Assembly (NCBI GenBank): GCA_964235495.1
Contig: CAXSAX010000033.1
Coordinates: 1-38,726, forward strand
DNA: 38,726 bases
Reading direction: 5' to 3'
Source of the DNA: LMUY01 sp964235495
GTDB taxonomy: Bacteria; Pseudomonadota; Alphaproteobacteria; Acetobacterales; Acetobacteraceae
The notes below the pieces were generated by a model that saw only the letters and a program-made list of their open reading frames with translations, had not been told where the DNA came from and did no database searches. The position numbers and the translations under genes are program-made. Positions 23,472-33,423 of the stretch are shown piece by piece (positions within the stretch are counted from its first letter, which is position 1; each line of letters begins with the position of its first letter).

Positions 23472-26171
23472 ATGCACCTGGTGCTGGTGGACGGGTCCGG
23501 CTTCATCTTCCGCGCCTTCCACGCCCTGCCGCCGATGTCCCGCGCCGATGGCACCCCGGTCAACGCGGTGTTCGGCTTCACCAACATGCTGGCGCGGCTG
23601 CTGAAGGAGCACGTCGGCACCCACCTGGCGGTGATCTTCGACGCCGGCCGAGTCACCTTTCGCAACCGCATCTACGACGCCTACAAGGCGCAGCGGCCGG
23701 AGCCGCCCGTCGAGCTGGTGCCGCAGTTCGCCCTCGTGCGGGACGCCACCGCCGCCTTCAACGTGCCGGCGCTGGAACTGGCCGACTGGGAAGCGGACGA
23801 CCTGATCGCCGCCTACACCCGGGCCGCCACGGATGCGGGCGGTCGGGTCACCATCGTGTCGTCCGACAAGGACCTCATGCAGCTGATCCGCCCCGGCGTG
23901 GTGCTGCAGGACCCGATCAAGCAGAAGGCGATCGGTCCGGACGAGGTGCGCGAGAAGTTCGGCTGCGGCCCGGAGGCGATGACGGACCTGTTGGCCCTGA
24001 TGGGCGACGCCGTGGACAACATCCCCGGCGTGCCTGGCATCGGCCCAAAGACCGCTTGCCTGCTGCTGGCCGAGTTCGGCGACCTGGAGGGGGTGCTGGC
24101 GGCGGCCCCCGCCATGAAGCCCTCCAAGCGGCGCGAGCTGCTGCTCGCCCATGCCGAGCAGGCCCGCCTGTCCCGTCGCCTGGTCGTGCTGCGGGAGGAC
24201 GCCCCTCTGCCGCAGCCGCTCGACGCGCTGGGCGCGCGGGAGCCGGACCGCACGGCGCTGGTGGGCTGGCTGGTCGGCATGGGCTTCCGCTCGACGGTGA
24301 CCCGGCTTGGTCTTGACGGCCCCCTCGGCAGCGATGCGCCCGCCCCGCCGCCGGTGGCGGACGCGGCTCCGTTCGGCCCCTACGCCGCCGTCGCGGACCC
24401 AGCGGCGCTCGCCGCCGTGCTGGACGCGGCCCGGCGCGGCGGCCTGCTCGCCATCACCCCGGCGGTGGACGGCAGCGGGTTGGCCGGGCTTGGCCTGGCC
24501 ACCGCGCCGGGCCAGGCCTGCTACGTGCCGCTCGGGCACATCGGCGACCTGGACCGGCCGGTGCAGCAGATGGCGCTGGCGGCAGTGCAGGCTGCCCTCG
24601 CCCCCATGCTGGCGGACGGCGCCGTGCTCAAGGTGTTCCATGATGCGAAGGCCGGGCTGCACGCGCTGCGCCGCGCCGGGTTCGCCGCGGCGGCCCCGGT
24701 GGAGGACGCCATGCTGCTATCCTACGCGCAGGACGCCGGCGCGCACCCGCACACGCTGGAGGAGCTGTCCCGCCTGCATCTGGGCCATGGGGTGGCGGGG
24801 CTGGACTCGGCGACCGGCACCGGCCGCGCCCGGCTCTGGCTGTCCCACGCGCCGGTGGAGCGCGCGGCCGCGCACGTGGCCGAGGAGGCGGACTGCACCT
24901 TCCGCCTGCGCCAAGCCCTGCGCCCCCGCCTGGCCGAGACCCACGCCACCGCGCTGTACGAGCAGCTCGAGCGCCGGCTGATCCCCGTGCTGACCGGCAT
25001 GGAAGCGGCTGGCATCCGCGTGGACGAGGAGGAGCTGCGCCGCTTGTCGGCCGATTTCGGCGAGCGCATGGCCGCCGCCGAGACCGACATCCATGCCCTG
25101 GCCGGCCGGCCCTTTAACCTCGGCAGCCCCAAGGTGCTGGGCGAAATCCTGTTCGACGAGATGCGCCTGCCCGGCGGGCGCCGCACCAGCAGCGGTACCT
25201 GGGGCACGGAAGCGGCCACGTTGCAGGTCCTGGCGGATGCCGGCGTGGAGCTGCCGGGCCGCATCCTGGAATGGCGCCAGCTCGCCAAGCTGAAATCCAC
25301 CTACGCGGACGCGCTGGTGAGCGAAATCGACCCGGCGACCGGGCGCGTCCACACCACCTTCACCATGGCCGCGACCACGACGGGGCGGCTTTCCTCCAAC
25401 GACCCGAACCTGCAGAACATCCCAATCCGCACGGAGGAGGGCGGCCGCATCCGCCGCGCCTTCGTGGCCGCACCCGGCCACGTGCTGGTGAGCGCCGACT
25501 ACTCCCAGATCGAGCTGCGGCTGATGGCCCACGTGGCGGACGTGCCGGCGTTGAGCGAGGCATTCGCCACGGGGCAGGACATCCACAGCCGCACGGCCTC
25601 CGAGGTGTTCGGCGTGCCGATGGCCGAGATGACCAGCCTGGTGCGCCGCCGGGCCAAGGCGATCAACTTCGGCATCATCTACGGCATCAGCGCCTTTGGG
25701 CTGGCCCGCCAGCTCGGCACCGACGCGGGCGAGGCGAAGACCTACATCGACGCCTATTTCCAGCGCTACCCTGGCATCCGCGCCTACATGGAGCTGACCC
25801 GGGAGGAAGCGCGCACCTTCGGCTACGTGCTGACGCCGTTCGGCCGCCGCTGCTGGGTGCCGGGCATCGCCGACCGCAACCCGTCCAAGCGCGCCTACGC
25901 CGAACGCCAGGCCAGCAACGCGCCGCTGCAAGGCGGGGCCGCCGACATCATCAAGCGCGCCATGGTGCGGCTGCCCGCGGCGCTGTCCGCCGCCGGCCTG
26001 ACGGGACGCATGCTGCTGCAAGTGCACGACGAGTTGCTGTTCGAGGCGCCTGAAGCGGAGGCTGACACGCTGGCGGAGGTGGCGCGGACCGTGATGGAGG
26101 GGGCGGTGACGCTGTCGGTGCCGCTGGTGGTGGAAACGGGCAAGGGTGCGAGCTGGGCGGCAGCGCATTAG
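23472..26171 (+). CDS. polA: DNA polymerase I with a degenerate proofreading domain
   Basis: An 899-residue enzyme for Okazaki fragment maturation and repair. The 5' nuclease domain (1-285) has YKAQRPEPP, ELADWEADDLIA and SSDKDL. The polymerase domain (about 490-899) has motif A DYSQIELRLMAH (Asp676), motif B RRRAKAINFGIIYG, and motif C QVHDELLFE (Asp853). The 3'-5' exonuclease fold at 300-490 is present, but its key acids are gone: the DxE site reads T329-P-A331, the Exo II Asp is Gly395, and the Exo III Tyr and Asp are His468 and Glu472. Proofreading is therefore probably absent. ATG 23472 fits family N-termini; GTG 23439 is an in-frame alternative. Confidence 0.95.
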   Translation: MHLVLVDGSGFIFRAFHALPPMSRADGTPVNAVFGFTNMLARLLKEHVGTHLAVIFDAGRVTFRNRIYDAYKAQRPEPPVELVPQFALVRDATAAFNVPALELADWEADDLIAAYTRAATDAGGRVTIVSSDKDLMQLIRPGVVLQDPIKQKAIGPDEVREKFGCGPEAMTDLLALMGDAVDNIPGVPGIGPKTACLLLAEFGDLEGVLAAAPAMKPSKRRELLLAHAEQARLSRRLVVLREDAPLPQPLDALGAREPDRTALVGWLVGMGFRSTVTRLGLDGPLGSDAPAPPPVADAAPFGPYAAVADPAALAAVLDAARRGGLLAITPAVDGSGLAGLGLATAPGQACYVPLGHIGDLDRPVQQMALAAVQAALAPMLADGAVLKVFHDAKAGLHALRRAGFAAAAPVEDAMLLSYAQDAGAHPHTLEELSRLHLGHGVAGLDSATGTGRARLWLSHAPVERAAAHVAEEADCTFRLRQALRPRLAETHATALYEQLERRLIPVLTGMEAAGIRVDEEELRRLSADFGERMAAAETDIHALAGRPFNLGSPKVLGEILFDEMRLPGGRRTSSGTWGTEAATLQVLADAGVELPGRILEWRQLAKLKSTYADALVSEIDPATGRVHTTFTMAATTTGRLSSNDPNLQNIPIRTEEGGRIRRAFVAAPGHVLVSADYSQIELRLMAHVADVPALSEAFATGQDIHSRTASEVFGVPMAEMTSLVRRRAKAINFGIIYGISAFGLARQLGTDAGEAKTYIDAYFQRYPGIRAYMELTREEARTFGYVLTPFGRRCWVPGIADRNPSKRAYAERQASNAPLQGGAADIIKRAMVRLPAALSAAGLTGRMLLQVHDELLFEAPEAEADTLAEVARTVMEGAVTLSVPLVVETGKGASWAAAH

Positions 26172-26205
26172 CAGCCGGCGGGCCGCCGCCCCAATCCTTG
26201 CCGCC

Positions 26206-27081
26206 CTAGTAGATCACCATTCCCCCGTGCACCGGCAGCAACGTCCCCGTCGTGAAGCTGGCATCGTCCGACGCCAGGTAGACATAGGCCGCCGCCAGCT
26301 CCGCCGGTTGCGCCGGGCGGCCCATCGGCGACTGGCTGCCGAAGCTCTTCACCTGCTCCGGCTCCATGCCCACGGGAATGAACGGCGTCCACACCGGACC
26401 CGGCAGCACCGCGTTCACCCGGATGCCCTGTTCCACCAGCATCTGCGCCAGCCCAATGGTGAAGTTGGCGATCGCCGCCTTGGTTGCGGAGTAGGCCAGC
26501 AGCGACGGCATCGGGTGCTTGGAGTTCACCGACGACGTGTTGATGATGTTCGCGCCCGGCTTGAGATGCGGCAGCGCCGCCTTGCAGAGATAGAACTGCG
26601 AGTGAACGTTGGTGCGGAACGTGAGGTCCCACTCCTCGTCGGTGATCTCGTCGAGCTTGGTGCGCGTCATCTGGAACGCGCCGTTGTTGACCAGGATGTC
26701 CAGCCGGCCGAACCGGTCGATGGCGGCCTGCACCAGGGCGCGGCAATGCGCCGGGTCGGAGATGTCGCCGGGCAGCTTCACCGCCTGCTGGCCGGCCTCT
26801 TGCACCGCCCGCGCCGCCGCGTCCGCATCCTCCTCCTCCTCCGCCAGGTAGGACAGCAGCACATTCGCCCCCTCCCGCGCGAAGGCCAGCGCCACCGCGC
26901 GGCCGATGCCGGAATCCGCACCCGTGATCAGCGCCACCTGGCCTGCCAGCTTGCCGGAGCCGCTATAGCTATCCTCGCCGTAGTTCGGCTCCGGCCTCAT
27001 GCGCGCCGATGAACCCGGCGCCGTCTGCGGCGTGGCGTCGAAGGGCGGACGGGGATACAGCGTGCGGGGGTCGAGGGCCAT
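26206..27081 (-). CDS. Short-chain dehydrogenase/reductase, YghA/YdaD type
   Basis: A 291-residue NAD(P)-dependent oxidoreductase. The N-terminal extension PRTLYPRPPFDATPQTAPGS is typical of the YghA/YdaD/YhdF-like classical SDR group. The cofactor motif is TGADSGIG (53-60). NNGA (132-135) replaces the usual NNAG. The catalytic residues are Ser183/184, Tyr197 and Lys201 (YSATK). The start at 27081 follows AGGAG. Members are often stress-induced aldehyde or alcohol reductases; the substrate is unknown. It is convergent with polA, and the GNAT gene lies upstream on the same strand. Confidence 0.9.
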   Translation of the reverse strand: MALDPRTLYPRPPFDATPQTAPGSSARMRPEPNYGEDSYSGSGKLAGQVALITGADSGIGRAVALAFAREGANVLLSYLAEEEEDADAAARAVQEAGQQAVKLPGDISDPAHCRALVQAAIDRFGRLDILVNNGAFQMTRTKLDEITDEEWDLTFRTNVHSQFYLCKAALPHLKPGANIINTSSVNSKHPMPSLLAYSATKAAIANFTIGLAQMLVEQGIRVNAVLPGPVWTPFIPVGMEPEQVKSFGSQSPMGRPAQPAELAAAYVYLASDDASFTTGTLLPVHGGMVIY

Positions 27082-27138
27082 GGACGGTCGCTCCTGTCGA
27101 TGCGGCACCATCGCGCGAGCAGGCCATCGGTTGCGCAT

Positions 27139-27657
27139 TCACTCCGGGATGTTGTCGTCCCCCGCGCCCAACGCCCGCTGCATGTACACCGTGTCCAGCC
27201 AGCGCCCGAACTTGAGTCCGGTGGCGCGCAACGTGCCCACCAGCTGGAAGCCGAGCGAGGCGTGCATGCCCACGGAGCCCACGTTCTCGCTGTCGCCGAT
27301 CACTGCAACCATCTGGCGGAACCCGGCCCGTTCCGCGTCTGCCAGCAGGCGGGACACCAGCGCCTTGCCCACGCCCTGGCCGCGCACGTCCTCGCGCACG
27401 TAGATGCTGTCCTCGGCGCAGAACCGGTAGGCCGAGCGGTCGCGGATTTGGGCGTAGTAGGCGTATCCCAGCACGCCCGTGTCGTCCGTCGCGACCAACC
27501 AGGCCCAGCCGCGCCCGGCGCCGGCGGCGTGGCGCGCCTCCACCTCCTCCAGGGAGGGCGGCACTTCCTCGAACGTCCCCGTGCCGTGCAGCACATGGTG
27601 GGCGTATATGGCCTGGATATCGGCCAGGTCGGCCCTCTCGGCGGGTCGAATCTCCAT
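27139..27657 (-). CDS. GNAT N-acetyltransferase, phosphinothricin acetyltransferase-like
   Basis: A 172-residue acetyl-CoA-dependent acetyltransferase. It begins MEIRPAERADLADIQAIYAHHV, the usual opening of the Pat/MnaT (YncA) group. The acetyl-CoA binding motif is VREDVRGQGVGKALV, and the C-terminus has SVGMHASLGFQLVGT. The family acetylates amino-acid-like substrates such as methionine sulfoximine or phosphinothricin; the natural substrate here is unknown. ATG 27657 has GGAGGAC upstream; TTG 27720 is a less likely start. It is 57 bases upstream of the SDR start and may be co-transcribed. Confidence 0.9.
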   Translation of the reverse strand: MEIRPAERADLADIQAIYAHHVLHGTGTFEEVPPSLEEVEARHAAGAGRGWAWLVATDDTGVLGYAYYAQIRDRSAYRFCAEDSIYVREDVRGQGVGKALVSRLLADAERAGFRQMVAVIGDSENVGSVGMHASLGFQLVGTLRATGLKFGRWLDTVYMQRALGAGDDNIPE

Positions 27658-27850
27658 GCGGGCGGCGTCCTCCGTTGCGCGCCGCAGACTGGCCCGCAGG
27701 CTGCCATCTGCCAAGGCCACCCATCAGGGCGCAGTGCTGAATGGGCCGCATGAACCCAGCTTAATTAACGCGATGCTTTCTTATCGGGAGCATAGCGGAT
27801 AGAAACCGGCCATCTCAGCCGCTACCCTACGGCCATCCCACGCACGAGGA

Positions 27851-30142
27851 ATGAGACACTTGGACCTTCCCGAGCCGATCCCCGTTGACCCGGCTGCCGA
27901 CCCGGCCATCAATCCAGGCACCATCAACGGCGCTGATCCAGTGGACAGGGCCGAGATGCGGCTGCTCGCCGTGGCCGCCGTGGCACGGCACCACGGGCTG
28001 GAGCTGGATCGCGGGGACTTCCACATGGACGCTGGAGACACGGTGCCCTCGCCGCTGTCCCTGGTGAAGTGGCTGCGGGACCAGGGCCTCATCGCCAAGG
28101 CCAACCGGCTCGCCTGGCCCCAGCTGCTCCGCATGACGGAGCAGGCCGGGGTCGGCCAGATCTCGCCCGTTGTGCTGCTGTTCACCGACGGGTCGGCCGG
28201 CGTGCTGGTCGGCTCGGACGCGAGCCGGGACATCGTCTGGGTGCGGGACCCGCGCTCCGCCGGGCACGATGCCATCGCGGTGGACCGGCTGCGGCTGTCT
28301 CAGCTGTGGTCCGGCGAGGTCATCCTCGTCCGCCGCATGCGCGGGCAGGCTGACGCCGACCAGCAATTCTCCCTGAGCTGGGTCATCCGGATGCTGCTCG
28401 GCCAGCGCAAGCTGATGAACGATGTGGGCATCGCCTCGCTCACCTTGTCCATGCTGACCATCATCCCGCCGCTGCTGGTCATGTCGGTGATCGACCGCGT
28501 GATCGGCCACCACAGCATGTCCACCCTCGTGCTGCTCAGCAGTATCCTGGCCATCGCCGCAATTTACGAGACGCTGCTCGGCTATGCCCGGCGCGAGCTG
28601 ATCCAGGTCGTCTCGACCCGCGTGGACACCCGGCTCAACCTGCACCTCTTCGCCCGCCTGGTGTCGTTGCCGCTGGACTTCTTCGAGCGCAACCAGGCCG
28701 GCCAGACCGTCTATCGCCTGATGCAGGTCTACAAGGTGCGCGAGTTCGTCACCGGCAAGCTGATGGGCACCTTCCTGGACACCATAACGCTGGTGTTCCT
28801 GCTGCCCTTCCTGTTCTGGATGAACGCCACCCTGTCCTGGATGGTGGTGGCCGCGGCGGGCTGCATCGCCATCATCATCGCCATCTTCCTCAAGCCGATC
28901 GGCCGCTTGATGGGCAGGGTCAACGTGGCGGAAGCGGCCAAGAGCAGCGTGCTGGTGGAAAGCGTGCAGGGGATGCGCACGCTGAAGTCGCTGGCCCTGG
29001 AGCCGCAGCGCAAGGCCGAGTGGGACAGCCGGGTTGCCACCGCCGGGGAGTTGCGGCTGGAGGTCGGCCGGCTGGCGAACTGGCCGCAGACGCTGATCAC
29101 CCCGATCGACGCCTTCATCAGCCGCGGCGTCATCATGGTCGGCGCTTATTTCGTGCTGACGGACCAGAGCAGCGTCGGCGTCGGCTCCCTGGTCGCATTC
29201 ATGATGCTCGGCGCCCGCGTGACCCAGCCGCTGGTCGGCCTGGCCCGGCTGCTGGAGGACTTCACCGACGTCCGCGCCGCCGTGGGCGAGGTTGGCTTCG
29301 TGCTGAACAACAAGCCGGAGCAGCAGGTGGGCGCCGGCCTGCGCCCGCAGTTCGAGGGCGCGATCTCGTTCGAGGACCTGACCTTCACCTATCCCACGGG
29401 CAAGGTTCCCGCGCTGGACCGCGTCAGCTTCGCGATTCCGGCTGGCACCATGCTGGGCGTGGTCGGCCGTTCCGGCTCCGGCAAGTCGACGCTGACCCGG
29501 CTGTTGCAGGGCGTGAACCCGGACTATGCCGGGTTCCTCAAGATCGACGGCGCCGAGCTGCGGGACATCAACCTCGCCCACCTGCGCCGCTCCTTCGGCG
29601 TGGTGCTGCAGGACAACTTCCTGTTCCGCGGCTCCGTGCGGGACAACATCACCGCCGGGCGCGCTGGCTTGACGATCGAGGACGTGGTGCGCGCCGCTCG
29701 GCTGGCCGGAGCGGAGGAGTTCATCGAGCGCCTGCCGCAGGGCTACGACACCTGGGTCGAGGAGGGCTCGCCCAACCTGTCAGGCGGGCAGAAGCAGCGC
29801 CTGGCCATTGCCCGGGCGCTCATCACGGACCCACGCATCCTGATCCTGGACGAGGCCACCAGCGCGCTCGACCCGGAAAGCGAAGCGTTGGTGAACGCCA
29901 ACCTCACCCGCATCGGCCGCAACCGGACCATGGTGATCGTGTCGCACCGGCTGGCCTCGCTCGTCGAGTGCGACAAGATTCTGGTGATGGACAAGGGCCG
30001 CGTGGTGGACGTGGCGCCGCATGACGTGCTGTTGGAACGCTGCTCGATCTATCGCGCGTTGTGGTTGCAGCAGAACCGCCACATGGACCCGGTCGGCGCG
30101 CGCGCCGCCCTGCTCGCCCCCGTGTCCGCCCAAGGCGATTGA
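27851..30142 (+). CDS. Type I secretion ABC transporter with a C39-like domain (HlyB type)
   Basis: A 763-residue inner-membrane exporter. Residues 30-165 form a peptidase-C39-like domain (LLAVAAVARHHGLELD, then DPRSAG). There is no cysteine in the first 160 residues, so it cannot be a C39 protease. This is the HlyB situation, in which the domain only docks the substrate. Membrane helices span about 185-460. The ATPase domain has Walker A GRSGSGKST (near 540), LSGGQKQRLAIARAL and ILILDEATSALDPESEA. Substrates of such systems are RTX-like proteins with C-terminal signals; none is in the window. It is the first gene of the co-directional block, 12 bases before the adaptor gene. Confidence 0.93.
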   Translation: MRHLDLPEPIPVDPAADPAINPGTINGADPVDRAEMRLLAVAAVARHHGLELDRGDFHMDAGDTVPSPLSLVKWLRDQGLIAKANRLAWPQLLRMTEQAGVGQISPVVLLFTDGSAGVLVGSDASRDIVWVRDPRSAGHDAIAVDRLRLSQLWSGEVILVRRMRGQADADQQFSLSWVIRMLLGQRKLMNDVGIASLTLSMLTIIPPLLVMSVIDRVIGHHSMSTLVLLSSILAIAAIYETLLGYARRELIQVVSTRVDTRLNLHLFARLVSLPLDFFERNQAGQTVYRLMQVYKVREFVTGKLMGTFLDTITLVFLLPFLFWMNATLSWMVVAAAGCIAIIIAIFLKPIGRLMGRVNVAEAAKSSVLVESVQGMRTLKSLALEPQRKAEWDSRVATAGELRLEVGRLANWPQTLITPIDAFISRGVIMVGAYFVLTDQSSVGVGSLVAFMMLGARVTQPLVGLARLLEDFTDVRAAVGEVGFVLNNKPEQQVGAGLRPQFEGAISFEDLTFTYPTGKVPALDRVSFAIPAGTMLGVVGRSGSGKSTLTRLLQGVNPDYAGFLKIDGAELRDINLAHLRRSFGVVLQDNFLFRGSVRDNITAGRAGLTIEDVVRAARLAGAEEFIERLPQGYDTWVEEGSPNLSGGQKQRLAIARALITDPRILILDEATSALDPESEALVNANLTRIGRNRTMVIVSHRLASLVECDKILVMDKGRVVDVAPHDVLLERCSIYRALWLQQNRHMDPVGARAALLAPVSAQGD

Positions 30143-30154
30143 GGAGACTCGACG

Positions 30155-31552
30155 ATGAGCGTCACGACCACCGGCAACCGGCTCACCCGCCGCCAGAACT
30201 CTCAGATGCCCGCGTTGCTGGAGTTCTACTCGCCTTCCGCAGCACTTATGGAGACGCGCACCCAAGCTCCGGCCCGCGGGGTGATCTACACCGTGGCCAC
30301 CCTGTTCGTCGCGTGCGCGTTGGCGGCCGGGCTGATTCCGATCGACAAGGTGGTGACCGCCCCCGGCAAGATCGTCGCCGCCCAGAGCACCATCGTGGTG
30401 CAGCCGCTCGAGACTTCGATCGTGCGCGAGATCGATGTGCAGGCGGGCGATGTGGTGCACAAGGGCCAGTTGCTGGCCAAGCTCGACCCCACGTTCACCA
30501 GTTCGGACAAGAACGCGCTGTCGCTCTCGGTGGCGAGCTTGCAGGCTGAGGTGGACCGCCTCGCAGCCGAGGCGGCCGGGACTGAGTACCAGCCCAGCGT
30601 GCTCGATCCGTCGAGCCTCGTGCAGCAGGCGATCTTCGCTCAGCGCAAGGCGGAGCGCATGTTCCGGCTGGAAAACTACAGGCAAAAGATTGACGGCTTG
30701 AAGGCGACTTTGGCCAAGGATTTCGGCGATATCCAGTCCTACAGCGACCGCCTGCAAGTCGCTACCACTGTGGAGGGCAAACGCCGCGAGCTGGAGCAAC
30801 TCGGCTGGGGCAGCCAGCTGACCCGGCTGCAATCGACCGACCAGCGCATGGAGGTGCAGCGCGGGTTGCAGAACGCACAGCAGGAAGTGAAGACGGCTGC
30901 GGGGGACTTGCAGGCGATGCAGGCCGACGCCGCCGCCTACGATCAGGATTGGCACGCCAAGGTATCCCAGTCCGAGACGGAGGAAAGCCGCAAGCTGGAC
31001 GAGGCGCAAGGCAACCTGACCAAGGCGGCCAAGCGCTCCAGCCTGGTCGAATTGCGGGCGGACCAGGACGCCATCGTGCTCAGCCGTGCGCCCGTTTCAG
31101 TCGGATCGGTGCTGCAATCGGGCGACCAGTTCCTCAAGCTGGTGCCGAAAGATGCGCCGACGGAGATCGATGCCACGGTTTCGGCGAGCGACGCCGGGTT
31201 CATGCACGTGGGCAACCGGGTGACCATCAAGTTCGACACCTTCCCGTTTACCCAATACGGCTCCGCCGAGGGCACGGTGCGGGTTGTCAGCCCGGACAGC
31301 TTCACCGGCCAGCAACAGCAGGACCAAGTGATGCGCGGCACAGATCGGCCGGAGCAGGCGCCGGGCGGGCAAAGCTACTACCGGATCAAGATATCGCTGG
31401 ACCAGGTGAACCTGCACGACACCCCCCAGGAGTTCCGCATCACCCCCGGCATGCCCGTCACGTGCGACGTCATGGTCGGCAAGCGCACAGTGCTGAGCTA
31501 CATCTTCGCCCGTGTCCTGCCGGTCGCGCAGGACGGAATGCGCGAACCGTGA
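30155..31552 (+). CDS. HlyD-family type I secretion periplasmic adaptor
   Basis: A 465-residue membrane fusion protein linking the ABC exporter to an outer-membrane TolC-like channel. It has a short cytoplasmic N-terminus, one membrane helix (about 43-60), the lipoyl half-motif (VQPLETSIVREIDVQAGDVV), and a long coiled-coil hairpin at about 120-300. The second half (AIVLSRAPVSVGSVLQSGD) and a beta-barrel region with FDTFPFTQYG follow. GAGGAG precedes the start. No TolC-like gene is nearby, so the channel must be encoded elsewhere. Confidence 0.93.
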   Translation: MSVTTTGNRLTRRQNSQMPALLEFYSPSAALMETRTQAPARGVIYTVATLFVACALAAGLIPIDKVVTAPGKIVAAQSTIVVQPLETSIVREIDVQAGDVVHKGQLLAKLDPTFTSSDKNALSLSVASLQAEVDRLAAEAAGTEYQPSVLDPSSLVQQAIFAQRKAERMFRLENYRQKIDGLKATLAKDFGDIQSYSDRLQVATTVEGKRRELEQLGWGSQLTRLQSTDQRMEVQRGLQNAQQEVKTAAGDLQAMQADAAAYDQDWHAKVSQSETEESRKLDEAQGNLTKAAKRSSLVELRADQDAIVLSRAPVSVGSVLQSGDQFLKLVPKDAPTEIDATVSASDAGFMHVGNRVTIKFDTFPFTQYGSAEGTVRVVSPDSFTGQQQQDQVMRGTDRPEQAPGGQSYYRIKISLDQVNLHDTPQEFRITPGMPVTCDVMVGKRTVLSYIFARVLPVAQDGMREP

Positions 31553-31571
31553 GGCGCGCGGGACTGACGCT

Positions 31572-33338
31572 GTGAAAGGGCTGCTGTCGCGGTTGCGCAC
31601 GGCTTTTCCGCCGCGGGCGCCGCTGCAGCGGGTCGAGCGCGCGCTGGCCCGCAAGAACGTGCCGCGCGCCTTGGCGCTGCTTGGCCGCGCGGCCAAGGCG
31701 GGGGACGGGGAAGCGCAATTCCGCCTCGGACGCGCCTATCTCGAAGGCATGGGCCTGCCCCCCTCGGTCCCGGAGGCGGCAAGCTGGTTTGAGCGCGCTG
31801 CCCTGGCTGGGCATGCGGAAGCACAGGCCCGGCTGGCCGGCCTCTACGTGCACGGCTTGCTGCGAGAGGGCGCCAGCCGCTCGGCGGTGCTCTACCAGGC
31901 CATCTCCAACGCCGCCCCGGACTATCGCGCCGCCACCAAATGGGCCCGCATGGCGACCGAGTCCGGCTCGGCCGAGGGGCAGGCGGTGCTGGCCACCATC
32001 CTGTCCACCGGGCCGGAGGACATGCGGGACCTGGACGCGGCGGCTCGGCTGTATCGCCAATCGGCCGAGGGCGGCAATGCCCAGGGGCAGCTCGGCCTGG
32101 CCCTGGCGCTTGTGCGGGGCGCGCCAACCCCGGAAGCGCAGCAGGAGGCGGCCACCCTGATGGCAGGCGCTGCTGCCAGAGGCCTGCCTATGGCGAAGTA
32201 TCTGTTGGGCGTCATGCATGACTTCGCCATCGGGCTGCCGCGCGACCCGGTGCAGGCCGTCGCGTGCTACCGCGTCGCTGCCGAGGCCGGGGTGCGCCCG
32301 GGCCAGGCGCGCTACGGCCTGGCCCTGATGGAAGGGCGTGGCGTCAAGCAGGACCGCGTGTCCGGCGAGACCTGGCTGCGCAAGGCCGCGCTGGCCGGCG
32401 ACGCGGAGGCAGCCGCCATGGTGGGGGACCTGTACGCCAAAGGCGGCGAGCTGCCGCCGAACTACGCCGAAGCGTCGCTCTGGTTCACCCGCGCCGCGGA
32501 GCAGGGCCACGCCGCCGCCGCCCGCGCGCTGGCCCTGCTGCATCTGACCGGCGCTGGCGTGGCGCGGGACCAGGAGGAGGCGGCGCGCTGGTTCCGCCGC
32601 TCGGCCGAGGCGGGCAACGCCGCGTCCCAGGGCGACCTGGCCAACCTGCTGATGCGCGGCGTGGGGGACGAGGAGGACCGCATCCGCACCCGCGAGTGGT
32701 TCGAGAAGGCTGCCGACAGCGGCGACCTGGTGGCCGCGTTCAATTTCGGCGTCTGCCTGGCCGAGGGCGTCGGCGTGGAGCGGGACGAGCGCCGGGCCGC
32801 GCAATGGCTGCGCAAGGCGGCGGACGGCGTCGTCACCGCGCAATACTGGTATGGCAAGATGCTAGCCGAGGGCCGCGGCGTGGCGCCGGACGTGGTGGAG
32901 GGCCGCGGCTGGATCGCCCGTGCTGCGGAGGGCGGCCTGGCTGACGCGCAGACGGCGCTGGCTGAGATGCTGGTGAACGGCCGCGGCGGCAAGCGGGACC
33001 ATGCGGAGGCCCTGGCCCTGTTCACCCGTTCGGCGGAGCAGGGCCATACCGGCGCAATGTTCGCCGTGGGCGCCCTGCACGGCGGCGGACATGACATCCC
33101 GACCGACCGCCCCGTGGCGCAGAGATGGTTCCGCCGAGCCGCCGAGCGTGGCCACGGCTTCGCGCAAATGATGCTCGGCCGCTATCTGGCCCGTGGCTTG
33201 GCCGGGGAGCAGGACCTCGAACAGGCCCGGTTCTGGCTGGAGCAGGCCCGCAACCAGGGCATCGCCGATGCCGCGGCCGACCTCGCGGCACTCCCCACGC
33301 CCGCGCCCGGGCAGGGCGTGCCCGCCGCCGCTGACTGA
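31572..33338 (+). CDS. Sel1-repeat (SLR) protein
   Basis: A 588-residue protein made almost entirely of roughly 14 Sel1-like helical repeats. Each has the pattern A-x-x-W-(F/L)-x-x-A-A-x-x-G-(H/N)-x-x-A-x-x-x-L-(A/G), for example EEAARWFRRSAEAGNAASQG. Such solenoids mediate protein-protein contacts. GTG 31572, 19 bases after the adaptor stop, begins VKGLLSRLRTAF; no signal peptide is seen, so a cytoplasmic scaffold is likely. Within this block it may link the exporter with the glycosyltransferases, but that is context only. Confidence 0.87.
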   Translation: MKGLLSRLRTAFPPRAPLQRVERALARKNVPRALALLGRAAKAGDGEAQFRLGRAYLEGMGLPPSVPEAASWFERAALAGHAEAQARLAGLYVHGLLREGASRSAVLYQAISNAAPDYRAATKWARMATESGSAEGQAVLATILSTGPEDMRDLDAAARLYRQSAEGGNAQGQLGLALALVRGAPTPEAQQEAATLMAGAAARGLPMAKYLLGVMHDFAIGLPRDPVQAVACYRVAAEAGVRPGQARYGLALMEGRGVKQDRVSGETWLRKAALAGDAEAAAMVGDLYAKGGELPPNYAEASLWFTRAAEQGHAAAARALALLHLTGAGVARDQEEAARWFRRSAEAGNAASQGDLANLLMRGVGDEEDRIRTREWFEKAADSGDLVAAFNFGVCLAEGVGVERDERRAAQWLRKAADGVVTAQYWYGKMLAEGRGVAPDVVEGRGWIARAAEGGLADAQTALAEMLVNGRGGKRDHAEALALFTRSAEQGHTGAMFAVGALHGGGHDIPTDRPVAQRWFRRAAERGHGFAQMMLGRYLARGLAGEQDLEQARFWLEQARNQGIADAAADLAALPTPAPGQGVPAAAD

Positions 33339-33423
33339 CCCGCCGTGCGGCGGCCCGCTCGGCACGCTGCCGCCCGGTGCGCCTGCCCGCAGCGAGGCGC
33401 GGCACATCCGCACCGCCGCGCAG

